The notes under the pieces: generated by a model
The model's database searches: none
Told to the model about the DNA's origin: nothing
The model's input: the letters and a program-made list of their open reading frames with translations, nothing else
Part shown: positions 1-6,340 of the stretch, one piece after another
Numbering within the stretch: the stretch's first letter is position 1
Layout of the letters: each line of letters begins with the position of its first letter
Program-made: the position numbers and the translations under genes
Source of the DNA: CAYINU01 sp964364855
GTDB lineage: Bacteria > Margulisbacteria > Marinamargulisbacteria > CAYINU01
DNA: 17,008 nucleotides
Reading direction: 5' to 3'
NCBI GenBank assembly: GCA_964364855.1
Contig: CAYINU010000038.1
Location: 1 to 17,008, forward strand

Positions 1-99
1 TGTTTCTCTTTTAAAAAGTATAAAGGAAGCTTGTCTGTTAAACTAGTGACATTACCGCCAAGCCGGGCTGAGAATTATCTCTCCAGCGAAGGTCCAAAT

Positions 100-289
100 T
101 CAACAAACTATATCTAGGAAGCGATCCATCGTTCGCGGCAATTGATAGAGGTCTCGTTGGATTTCAAGCAGTGGAATAAGGTCGATCATTACACTTTTTT
201 CAAGGACCGATATACCAAAACCCGAGCAAACTCTTTATGCCGTTTTCATCGTTGACGGCCCCTATAACCCGGATGATTTCAGATGTCAT
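100..289 (-). pseudogene. Short decayed coding fragments downstream of the DUF6973-like gene
   Basis: The stretch 1-327 has no long open frame. On the minus strand two 29-codon frames follow each other. One runs 289 to 200 and begins MTSEIIRVIGAV. The other runs 189 to 100 and begins MIDLIPLLEIQRDLYQLP. The second reads like a genuine amphipathic N-terminus and is then cut by a TGA at 100-102. A single frame change near 200-205 would join the two. Neither start has a convincing ribosome binding site. I see this as the remains of one or two genes, not as working genes. The plus strand here also has only a short frame, which I take to be its shadow. Confidence is low because no family could be confirmed. 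Confidence 0.25.
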
Positions 290-327
290 TGATTAGGGAA
301 TACTGATTATTGACCGCTTCCAAAGGA

Positions 328-969
328 TCAACCCAAATTATTTTTGGTAAACCCATCAGGGTTTGACATAGGTGTGGGAAGATCGTCAATCTTCGTAACG
401 TGGTATCCAGGGTATTCGCCGGATTCAATTTTCTCTAAAAAACTTACTCTATCCAAAATAATCCCACTAATGGTATCAACAAAAAGTTCATTTCTACCCG
501 CTTCGCCTTCCCTGACCACAATTATTGGTTTATCGGGATCGTTGTTAAACCCTATATCCCCATCGTATTTCCTTGGATCATTCAAGTTTATGATGAGTTC
601 GCCATTTTTTAAGGCTTTTTGAATCATATTTAAAAGGGCTTTTTTAGTTTTAGCTTTTTTACCATATTTTCTTCCCACGGCGTTGTTCCAAAAATCCATG
701 TTTTTGGCGGCCTCAGAATTGCTGGAACTACTGCCATTGCCCCCGGTCAGTTCTTGTAAATAGCCGTAAAATGCGGCTTGGTTTGCGTTTAATTGCATGG
801 TAAGTACACCACTGACATAAGCATGCCGAAAGGCATCCGCATCATTGTCAACATGACCCGATTGAACTATTTCTCCGCGGGCATCCTTTGGAAGCGGTCG
901 AATATGCCGGTCAAAAAATTCATACCCTTCTTTTTCGGCCTCACTTTTGAGTGCAACGACGTCTTTCAT
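328..969 (-). CDS. DUF6973-like protein, possible toxin or effector
   Basis: A soluble 213-residue protein with no signal peptide or membrane segment. Two blocks stand out: residues 41-60, containing DADAFRHAY, and residues 90-104, containing MDFWNNAVGRKYG. The pairing of an Asp/His-rich DAFRHA block with a later D-(x)-WNNAVGR block is what I recall of the DUF6973 type of domain, found alone and at the ends of large secreted proteins. A low-complexity Gly/Ser/Asn stretch (residues 76-85) separates the blocks. The start at 969 is chosen over an upstream ATG at 1026 because a GGAGGA ribosome binding site lies 5-6 bases before it. The gene overlaps the upstream membrane protein gene by 29 bases, so the two are probably translated as a pair. 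The catalytic activity, if any, is unknown; the paired His and Asn residues could form an active site, which is inference. Confidence 0.6.
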   Translation of the reverse strand: MKDVVALKSEAEKEGYEFFDRHIRPLPKDARGEIVQSGHVDNDADAFRHAYVSGVLTMQLNANQAAFYGYLQELTGGNGSSSSNSEAAKNMDFWNNAVGRKYGKKAKTKKALLNMIQKALKNGELIINLNDPRKYDGDIGFNNDPDKPIIVVREGEAGRNELFVDTISGIILDRVSFLEKIESGEYPGYHVTKIDDLPTPMSNPDGFTKNNLG

Positions 970-1327
970 GATTCTCCTCCAATGGGTTTGGTTTAAAGAG
1001 CATAAAAATTGCGAGTGTATACGCAACTAATCCCAACACTTGACCAAACGTTGGTTTATCAACTGTTAAGAAACTATACCAAACCAACATCATCAAAACA
1101 GGGATTAAAACAATCCATTTCCACATCAAACGAAGGCGAACAGTCGATATCCACAACCAGACATTGATCATAAGACCTGCCCCAAAGCCCTTGACATACT
1201 CGACTAGTCGAAGCGGTTCCGGGTCAAGCATTGCAGAAAATACCAAATACCAAATACTCCACTCGAAAAAAAGATAGATTGCCGCTAGCCGGATCAGCCA
1301 TTTTAGGATCCATATTCTCTTATCCAC
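941..1327 (-). CDS. Small four-helix membrane protein, possible partner of the DUF6973-like protein
   Basis: I do not recognise this 128-residue protein. It has about four hydrophobic segments (residues 5-33, 47-63, 68-87 and 94-111) and ends in a charged tail (EENHERRRC), as expected of a small inner-membrane protein. The first in-frame start is a GTG at 1327; no clear ribosome binding site precedes it, so the start is uncertain. Its 3' end overlaps the start of the DUF6973-like gene by 29 bases in another frame, which argues for co-expression. A small multi-pass membrane protein next to a possible toxin could be an immunity protein, but the order and the lack of homology mean this is only an inference. 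It lies just downstream of the tRNA-Ser 3' end. Confidence 0.55.
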   Translation of the reverse strand: MDKRIWILKWLIRLAAIYLFFEWSIWYLVFSAMLDPEPLRLVEYVKGFGAGLMINVWLWISTVRLRLMWKWIVLIPVLMMLVWYSFLTVDKPTFGQVLGLVAYTLAIFMLFKPNPLEENHERRRCTQK

Positions 1328-1379
1328 TAGGGGAACACAAAATTTTACAACCTCTTACGATTTCCCAAAAAGTGTAATC

Positions 1380-1469
1380 TGGCGGAAAGGGTGGGATTCG
1401 AACCCACGATGAAGTTTCCCCCATACACGCGTTCCAGGCGTGCTCCTTAAACCACTCGGACACCTTTCC
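1380..1469 (-). tRNA. tRNA-Ser(GGA)
   Basis: On the minus strand the sequence starts GGAAAGGTGTCCGAGTGG and ends GGTTCGAATCCCACC followed by the 3' acceptor strand. The anticodon loop CTGGAAC carries GGA, which reads UCC/UCU. A long variable arm (about TGTATGGGGGAAACTTCATCG) marks a class II tRNA, as expected for serine. The acceptor stem pairs GGAAAGG with the 3' CTTTCC, and CCA is encoded at 1382-1380. tRNA-Ser genes are common integration sites, and the accessory-looking region begins right after this 3' end. Confidence 0.95.
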
Positions 1470-1479
1470 AGACTGGGAT

Positions 1480-1509
1480 AGTGTACGGCAGAGCCGCAGC
1501 TTTGTTCAA
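1480..1509 (-). promoter_or_regulatory. Sigma-70-like promoter of tRNA-Ser
   Basis: On the minus strand a TTGAAC box (1509-1504) is followed after 18 bases by TACACT (1485-1480). The expected transcription start falls a few bases before the mature tRNA 5' end at 1469. The -35 matches the consensus at 5 of 6 positions and the -10 at 4 of 6. Confidence 0.5.
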
Positions 1510-1535
1510 CGGAGCAGCGGGTTGACGGTGGGAGC

Positions 1536-2018
1536 TTACTTCTTGGATGAAGGAAATTCACAGATGCCGGTGGATTGCTTGGGCTGACCTGCTTTCCTCT
1601 GCGGACCGTCGAGGTTTCCATCGATGACTTCAGCCAACGATACTGCTTTTAGGGTATCTTCCACCCGCAGAGCCGCCTCATTGAGGAGGGCATGGAGCCG
1701 GCACAATCGAACATGTTCGCTGAGTTGCAAAGGGCACGATGTAATGGCTTGGATGGGATCCACGGCATTGACAATGTCCCACACCGATGTGGTAGCAGAG
1801 TTGCAGGCCAATTTAAATCCACCGCCCAACCCTTTTTGGGAGTGCAAAAATCCTGTTTTTGATAATGTCTGCAAGATCTTCGCCAAGTAATTCTTGGGAG
1901 CGCAAGTGGCCTCGGCGACTTCTTGAATAGTAAAAAAAGCATCTGGATTTTTGGTGAAAAATACGATCCCGCGGAGCGAGTATTCTGCTGTTTTGGATAT
2001 CACAATATTACTAAGCAT
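1536..2018 (-). CDS. Rrf2-family transcriptional regulator, candidate NO or redox sensor
   Basis: A 160-residue protein of the Rrf2 family (IscR, NsrR, RirA). It opens with the typical ISKTAEYSLRGIVF helix, followed by the winged helix-turn-helix (residues 30-70) with YLAKILQTLSKTGFLHSQKGLGGGF. Rrf2 proteins often bind a [2Fe-2S] or [4Fe-4S] cluster through three cysteines. Here the matching loop has Cys95 and Cys106 in SCPLQLSEHVRLCRLH; no cysteine sits at the usual middle position, but His102 and His109 are nearby, so cluster ligation may differ or be absent. The gene is divergent from nnrS with 121 bases between them, the usual placement for an NO-responsive regulator such as NsrR. The ATG at 2018 has only a weak ribosome binding site; the next likely start would remove essential helix residues. 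Its target is inferred, not shown. Confidence 0.85.
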   Translation of the reverse strand: MLSNIVISKTAEYSLRGIVFFTKNPDAFFTIQEVAEATCAPKNYLAKILQTLSKTGFLHSQKGLGGGFKLACNSATTSVWDIVNAVDPIQAITSCPLQLSEHVRLCRLHALLNEAALRVEDTLKAVSLAEVIDGNLDGPQRKAGQPKQSTGICEFPSSKK

Positions 2019-2038
2019 GACACCATCTTGGATCTTTG

Positions 2039-2044
2039 ATTATG
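2039..2044 (-). promoter_or_regulatory. Possible -10 box of the Rrf2 gene
   Basis: CATAAT on the minus strand, one mismatch from TATAAT, would start transcription about 13 bases before the Rrf2 start codon. I see no good -35 at 17 bases, so this is a weak call. Confidence 0.2.
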
Positions 2045-2097
2045 ACAGGCATTACAGGGGGTTAGACATTTTTCTCAAGGTATATTACATTAATATC

Positions 2098-2119
2098 GTA
2101 TAAAAACATATTTTTATCC
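2098..2119 (+). promoter_or_regulatory. 22-bp AT-rich element ahead of nnrS, shared with nrdD
   Basis: The element reads GTATAAAAA, then C, then ATATTT, then TTATCC. The same 22 bases occur before nrdD at 6300-6321 with two differences. The distance to the start codon is also nearly the same (20 versus 19 bases). An ATTAATA precedes both copies, 2 bases further away here. TATAAA inside it could act as a -10, with CATAT and TTATC forming an imperfect inverted repeat downstream. It lies between nnrS and the divergent Rrf2 gene, so it is the best operator candidate for that regulator. The similarity is seen directly; the function is inferred. Confidence 0.5.
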
Positions 2120-2139
2120 ATTAAAGGAGTGGAACGGGT

Positions 2140-3306
2140 ATGTGGGCAGCACTTTGGAGCATCGGATTCAGACCCTTTTTTCTGTCAGCTGCATTGTATT
2201 CTGTTGTAGTCATTGGTGTTTGGACCGGGATCTATGTGGGCGGTTGGAATATCCATCCTGGAAATATGCCATCCATCACCTGGCATGCCCATGAGATGGT
2301 ATTTGGATACAGCATGGCGGTCGTCTCTGGTTTTTTGCTGACGGCTGTGAGAAACAGGACGGGATATCCGACCCTGAGTGGGTACCCATTGCTGGCACTA
2401 TGGGGGACCTGGCTGCTGGCCAGAATCTGTTTTTTTATCGAAGGAACACCGGTCTGGTTGACCGCGATAATCGACAATGGATTTGTTATCGGGGTATCGC
2501 TGGCCATTTTATTTCCCATTCTGAAGGCAAAAAGCTGGCGAAATATGGGGTTTTTCGCCAAGCTTAGCCTGATTGCGATAAGCAATATTATTTTTTATTT
2601 GGGGATTTTAAATATTCTGCCCTATGGCAGTATCAGAATAGGCTTGTATTCCGCATTTTATCTCATTGTTGCTATGGTGGTGTTGACTGGCCGAACGGTG
2701 TTTCCGTTTTTTTTGGAGCGAGGCATCGGAGCTGTGCCCCTTAAAACGCGTCCCTGGATCGATCAAGCCAGTTTATGGGGATTTTTCTTATTTTGGTTGG
2801 CGGAACTCATTTTACCCAATCACCTTTTTGTGGGGGTCTTGTCTGTTTTTCTTGTCTTCGTCTACTCGGTAAGGATTATGGATTGGTACACACCGAAAAT
2901 TTGGGGTCAACCCTTACTCTGGGTACTGTATTTGGCTTACACATGTATTGCTCTTGGGTTTGTCTTGAAGGCAGCTTCGGTATTTTGGGGTGTGTCTCCC
3001 TATCTTAGTATCCACGCGTTTGCTTATGGGGCCATCGGGTTGAGTACATTGGGGATGATGTCCCGTGTCTCATTGGGCCATACCGGACGCAATGTGTATC
3101 AAGCACCTAAGGCCTTACGCGGCCTCTTTTTGGTGTTGGCTGTGGGGGCAGTGATTCGCACGATATTCCCCTTGCTTTTTGCGCCGTATTACATGCTATG
3201 GATAGCCGTTTCTCAGGTCTTGTGGTTGTTGGCGTTCAGCGGTTTCCTTCTGATGTTTACCCCTATTTTATGCGCGCCTCGGGTTGATGGAAGGCCAGAT
3301 CAATGA
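2140..3306 (+). CDS. nnrS: NnrS-family haem- and copper-associated membrane protein (NO response)
   Basis: A 388-residue polytopic inner-membrane protein with about twelve hydrophobic segments. NnrS proteins are linked to denitrification and protect cells against nitric oxide stress; family members have been reported to contain haem and copper. Hallmarks are visible: GFRPFFL at residues 9-15; WHAHEMVFGY at 48-57, with His49 and His51; AVRNRTG at 69-75 (usually AVPNWTG, so Pro and Trp are replaced); GRTVFPFF at 184-191; and HAFAYGAIG...LGMMSRVSLGHTGR at 292-317, with His292 and His314. AAAGGAG lies about 11 bases before the ATG, rather far. The gene is divergent from the Rrf2 regulator and followed after 93 bases by nirK, so it probably belongs to the same NO-linked unit. 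The family assignment is very secure. Confidence 0.93.
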   Translation: MWAALWSIGFRPFFLSAALYSVVVIGVWTGIYVGGWNIHPGNMPSITWHAHEMVFGYSMAVVSGFLLTAVRNRTGYPTLSGYPLLALWGTWLLARICFFIEGTPVWLTAIIDNGFVIGVSLAILFPILKAKSWRNMGFFAKLSLIAISNIIFYLGILNILPYGSIRIGLYSAFYLIVAMVVLTGRTVFPFFLERGIGAVPLKTRPWIDQASLWGFFLFWLAELILPNHLFVGVLSVFLVFVYSVRIMDWYTPKIWGQPLLWVLYLAYTCIALGFVLKAASVFWGVSPYLSIHAFAYGAIGLSTLGMMSRVSLGHTGRNVYQAPKALRGLFLVLAVGAVIRTIFPLLFAPYYMLWIAVSQVLWLLAFSGFLLMFTPILCAPRVDGRPDQ

Positions 3307-3382
3307 TCAATACATCGGGGAGACCCCCTTAAGTGGTATTATTAATGGAAGTATTTCTTGAAAGTAAGCTTTTCTTAAAATT

Positions 3383-3401
3383 CATAAAAGGATATTTATA
3401 T
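3383..3401 (+). promoter_or_regulatory. Weaker copy of the nnrS/nrdD element overlapping the nirK start
   Basis: CATAAAAGG followed by ATATTTATAT resembles the nrdD copy at 6301-6319 (17 of 19 positions by eye). It includes the AAAGGA ribosome binding site and the first two bases of the nirK ATG, so part of the match may be due to the ribosome binding site alone. If a repressor binds here it would act very close to the start codon. Confidence 0.3.
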
Positions 3402-4860
3402 GAACACTATCTGGACAAAATGGGGGTTATTCGCAGCGGCGGTTTGGCTTGTGATCCAAACCACAGGATGTTCGATAGGCGGAGGATCGGCCTCTTCCTC
3501 AGGTCCGTTGAACGCCTCAAATTTGCCAAAAATTAAGGGTCAAGAGCGAGCGGTACTAACCGATGCCCCTCAAGTGCCACCGCCGATCACACGCAAGCAT
3601 GCGACCAAGGTGATTGTGGATCTTGAAGTCATAGAGACGGAGAAGACACTTGCAGATGGTGTGACCTACACGTTTTGGACGTATGGAGGGTCGGTTCCCG
3701 GTAAATTTATTCGGGTTCGGCAAGGCGATTTGGTCGAGTTTCATCTTAAAAACGCCCCAGATAACAAAATGCCCCATAACATCGATTTGCATGCGGTAAC
3801 GGGCCCCGGCGGCGGGGCGGCGTCTTCCTTTGTGTCTCCCGGTCAGGAAGTCCACTTTTCTTTTCGTGTTATAAACCCAGGCTTGTATGTATACCATTGC
3901 GCGACGGCGCCGGTTGGGATGCATATTGCCAATGGCATGTACGGATTGATCTTGGTCGAGCCAACCCAAGGCCTTCCGAAAGTAGATAAAGAATTTTATG
4001 TCATGCAGAGCGATTTTTATACCAAAGGAAAATTTGGTGAACCCGGCCTTCAGCCTTTTGATATGGAAAAGGCAGTGAAAGAAGAGGCCGACTACGTTGT
4101 TTTCAATGGTAAAGTCGGCGCGCTGACGGGAGACAATGCGATTAAAGCCAGTGTGGGGGATCGCGTACGCCTGTTTGTCGGAAACGGAGGGCCTAATCTG
4201 GTGTCTTCTTTTCACGTCATCGGGGAAATCTTTGATGCGGTTTACCAAGAGGGTGGGACGTTGGCCAATCATCAGGTTCAAACCACGCTGATTCCGGCCG
4301 GCGGGTCGGCGATGGTGGAGTTTGATCTGGATGTTCCGGGTACATTTATCCTGGTGGATCATTCCATCTTCCGGGCCTTCAACAAAGGCGCACTCGGCAT
4401 GATCAACGTAGATGGGAAACCAAACCGCGGCATTTATTCCGGCACCATTGAAACCAAAGACTATACGCCAACGGCAAAGGCAACCCAACCTGTTCAACCT
4501 GCCGTGGCGGTAAGCCCCCCAAAAAGTAAAGATGACATTTTGCAGGCCGGCCAACGTGTTTATTCAAGGCATTGTATTGCCTGCCATCAGGCCAATGGCG
4601 AGGGAGTCAAAGGGGCATTTCCGCCTTTGGCCAAATCCGATTACTTAATGGCGGACAAGAACCGAAGTATTCGCGTGGTGTTGGAGGGACTTCAAGGGGA
4701 AGTGGCCGTGAATGGCACAAAATATAATTCAGTCATGCCCAAGTTATCGCTCTCGGATGATGAGGTCGCCCAGGTCGTATCGTATGTTCGAAATTCTTGG
4801 GGTAACAAAGGTGCGTTGGTCACGAAAGAGGAAGTCCAACATGTCAGGGGTTCAAAATAG
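3400..4860 (+). CDS. nirK: Copper nitrite reductase NirK with C-terminal cytochrome c domain
   Basis: Reduces nitrite to nitric oxide in the periplasm. The 486-residue protein starts with an export signal ending TTGC (Cys24), compatible with a lipoprotein. Two cupredoxin domains follow. Type 1 copper ligands are His126, Cys167, His175 and Met180 (PHNIDLH, YHCATAPVGMH, NGMYG). Type 2 ligands are His131, His166 and His321 (VDHSIFRAF). The catalytic Asp129 and His272 (SSFHVIGEIFD) are both present, so the enzyme looks intact. A Pro-rich linker (about 356-375) leads to a class I cytochrome c domain with CIACH (392-396) and a likely axial Met446 (SVMPKL). This three-domain form is known from Ralstonia-type NirK, where the haem delivers electrons to the type 1 copper. 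The ribosome binding site AAAGGA lies 8 bases before ATG. nirV starts inside its last 20 bases. Confidence 0.96.
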   Translation: MNTIWTKWGLFAAAVWLVIQTTGCSIGGGSASSSGPLNASNLPKIKGQERAVLTDAPQVPPPITRKHATKVIVDLEVIETEKTLADGVTYTFWTYGGSVPGKFIRVRQGDLVEFHLKNAPDNKMPHNIDLHAVTGPGGGAASSFVSPGQEVHFSFRVINPGLYVYHCATAPVGMHIANGMYGLILVEPTQGLPKVDKEFYVMQSDFYTKGKFGEPGLQPFDMEKAVKEEADYVVFNGKVGALTGDNAIKASVGDRVRLFVGNGGPNLVSSFHVIGEIFDAVYQEGGTLANHQVQTTLIPAGGSAMVEFDLDVPGTFILVDHSIFRAFNKGALGMINVDGKPNRGIYSGTIETKDYTPTAKATQPVQPAVAVSPPKSKDDILQAGQRVYSRHCIACHQANGEGVKGAFPPLAKSDYLMADKNRSIRVVLEGLQGEVAVNGTKYNSVMPKLSLSDDEVAQVVSYVRNSWGNKGALVTKEEVQHVRGSK

Positions 4861-5638
4861 GCTATGGTGGTTAGTGTTTTTGGGGATTCTGGTCACCCCT
4901 AATATGGGGTATGCAGTATCGCATGACGGTGGGGCGTCCGGCCCCACTGTCAGAATAGCGGCGGGGACCTTGGCCCCATTCTATGAAAAAGAACGGCCCA
5001 AAGCGATCGCCTCATTCCGAGCGGATGTTTACCCCGTCACCAATCGTCAATTCTTGGCCTTTGTGAAACGGTATCCGCAATGGCGACGGGAGTCTGTTAC
5101 CGCGTTATTGGGAGACCGACGGTATTTGTCGCATTGGGAATTTGCAACGACGCTTGGAACCGGTATCAACCCGGATGCGCCTGTCACTCATGTGTCCTGG
5201 TTTGCGGCCCGGGCCTACTGCAAATCCCAAGGGGGGAACTTGCCGACCACTGACCAATGGGAATATATGGCCCAAGCCGATGAAAGGACGACCAACGCCC
5301 GGGACAGCGCTACGTTTAAGGCGCGTATTTTAAAGTGGTATGGAAAGCCATCGGCGCATCCACTTCCTTCTGTTGGTAGTACGTATAAAAATGTGTGGGG
5401 ACTCTACGACATGCATGGGTTGGTTTGGGAGTGGGTTTCGGATTTTAACAACGTATTGCTCACCGGCGAGTCGCGACAGGATTCCAGTATGGATCGTCAA
5501 GCGTATTGTGCCTCCGGCAGTACCGGAGCCAAAAACCCCACCGATTATGCATGGTTTATGCGCCGTGCCTTTCGCAGCAGCTTAAAGGCCAACTATACGG
5601 TGGGGAACCTTGGGTTTCGATGTGTCTATAACGATTGA
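4841..5638 (+). CDS. nirV: NirV, exported FGE/SUMF1-like protein
   Basis: A 265-residue protein with a signal peptide (residues 7-25, likely cut after GYA) and one formylglycine-generating-enzyme-like (FGE-sulfatase) domain. Typical FGE-fold blocks are VYPVTNRQFLAFV (63-75), PVTHVSWFAARAYC (114-127), LPTTDQWEYMAQA (134-146), WGLYDMHGLVWEWVSDF (186-202) and NLGFRCVYND (256-265). NirV genes follow nirK in several denitrifiers; their exact role is unsettled, and maturation of NirK is often suggested. The active-site cysteine pair of true FGEs, expected in the segment before the terminal GFRC block, is not evident (WFMRRAFRSSLKANYT), so formylglycine formation is unlikely. The start at 4841 is chosen because AGAGGAAG lies before it and a signal peptide follows. 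It overlaps the nirK end by 20 bases, which indicates translational coupling. Confidence 0.87.
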   Translation: MSGVQNRLWWLVFLGILVTPNMGYAVSHDGGASGPTVRIAAGTLAPFYEKERPKAIASFRADVYPVTNRQFLAFVKRYPQWRRESVTALLGDRRYLSHWEFATTLGTGINPDAPVTHVSWFAARAYCKSQGGNLPTTDQWEYMAQADERTTNARDSATFKARILKWYGKPSAHPLPSVGSTYKNVWGLYDMHGLVWEWVSDFNNVLLTGESRQDSSMDRQAYCASGSTGAKNPTDYAWFMRRAFRSSLKANYTVGNLGFRCVYND

Positions 5639-5647
5639 GGTTTCATC

Positions 5648-6250
5648 ATGAGGCAACAATGGAAGTTGGCAGTGGGATTGGGTGGCGTGATGATCGCCTT
5701 GGGGATAGCGGGGGCATTCTATTTTTTCCTTCCTCGTACCTCTCAACAGCCAACGGTGGCGGGTGAGTCCTTGTTTCAGTTAAATCTCAGATTTCAGAAC
5801 CAACATGGCCAGTCCATCACACTGGCCGATTTGAAGGGAAAAACAGTGATTATGGCGATGGCCTACACCGGCTGCCAATATACCTGCCCTTTAATTCTCC
5901 AAAAAATGAAGGATATCGAAGCCGAATTGGCGAAGCGCCGATACTCCAGACCGGTTCGTTTCGTTCTGGTCAGTTTGGATACCGACTATGATACCCCGGC
6001 TGTTCTGGCGGCATTTGCGAACACGCATGCCTTGCCTGCGCCTTCTTGGCAGCTGTGGCATACCGATGAAGAGACGGTGTCGATGTTGGCGGCTGTTTTG
6101 GGGGTTCGCTACAGGCAAAATGGCCCCCGTGATTTTGATCACAACATCCTCATTGCAGTGTTAAACAAAAACGGTATTCTGGTCCATTCGTTTACGGATT
6201 TGAACGAATCGGCGGACACAATGGTTGCCACTCTCAAACCCTTGATTTAG
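5648..6250 (+). CDS. SCO1/SenC/PrrC-type copper chaperone
   Basis: A 200-residue, membrane-anchored thioredoxin-fold protein facing the periplasm. The N-terminus has one transmembrane helix (residues 8-28). The copper site of the family is complete: Cys76 and Cys80 in TGCQYTCP, plus the distant His165 in DFDHNILI. SCO proteins deliver copper to the CuA site of cytochrome oxidase and, in other settings, to other cuproenzymes; the proteins also act as thiol reductases. The gene starts 9 bases after nirV with GAGG as ribosome binding site, so it is the last gene of the nirK operon. No oxidase subunit is nearby, so NirK (type 1 or type 2 copper) is the plausible client; this is inference. No clear terminator follows before nrdD. 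Confidence 0.92.
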   Translation: MRQQWKLAVGLGGVMIALGIAGAFYFFLPRTSQQPTVAGESLFQLNLRFQNQHGQSITLADLKGKTVIMAMAYTGCQYTCPLILQKMKDIEAELAKRRYSRPVRFVLVSLDTDYDTPAVLAAFANTHALPAPSWQLWHTDEETVSMLAAVLGVRYRQNGPRDFDHNILIAVLNKNGILVHSFTDLNESADTMVATLKPLI

Positions 6251-6278
6251 ACAGAAAAGGCATCGATCTACTTGACTT

Positions 6279-6306
6279 TTGATGATAGATTTATTAATAG
6301 TATAAA
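6279..6306 (+). promoter_or_regulatory. Promoter of the nrdD operon
   Basis: TTGATG (6279-6284) and TATAAA (6301-6306) are 16 bases apart, a fair sigma-70 promoter; another TTGACT at 6272-6277 could pair with TAATAG (6295-6300) at 17 bases. Either would start transcription about 25-35 bases before the nrdD ATG. The downstream half overlaps the shared element at 6300-6321. Confidence 0.4.
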
Positions 6307-6321
6307 AAGATATTTATATCC
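6300..6321 (+). promoter_or_regulatory. 22-bp AT-rich element ahead of nrdD, shared with nnrS
   Basis: Identical to the nnrS copy at 20 of 22 positions (2098-2119), and also placed 19-20 bases before the start codon. It contains an inverted repeat GATAT-TT-ATATC (6309-6320) that would overlap the transcription start region, as expected for a repressor site. Sharing it with an NO-response gene suggests control by the Rrf2 protein or by another oxygen/NO-sensing regulator. The conservation is seen; the regulator is inferred. Confidence 0.5.
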
Positions 6322-6340
6322 TTAAAAAAGGGAGTGGTCC

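Noticed and set aside
1355..1621. Minus-strand frame of 88 codons across tRNA-Ser and its promoter
   Set aside because: It reads through the tRNA gene and the end of the Rrf2 gene in another frame.
3312..3330. GGGGAGACCCC stem after nnrS as a terminator
   Set aside because: The stem has four pairs and no T-run follows, so it is not a convincing terminator.
3556..4554. Long minus-strand frame of 332 codons opposite nirK
   Set aside because: The plus strand is a fully conserved copper nitrite reductase; the antisense protein is basic, low in recognisable blocks and typical of a shadow frame.
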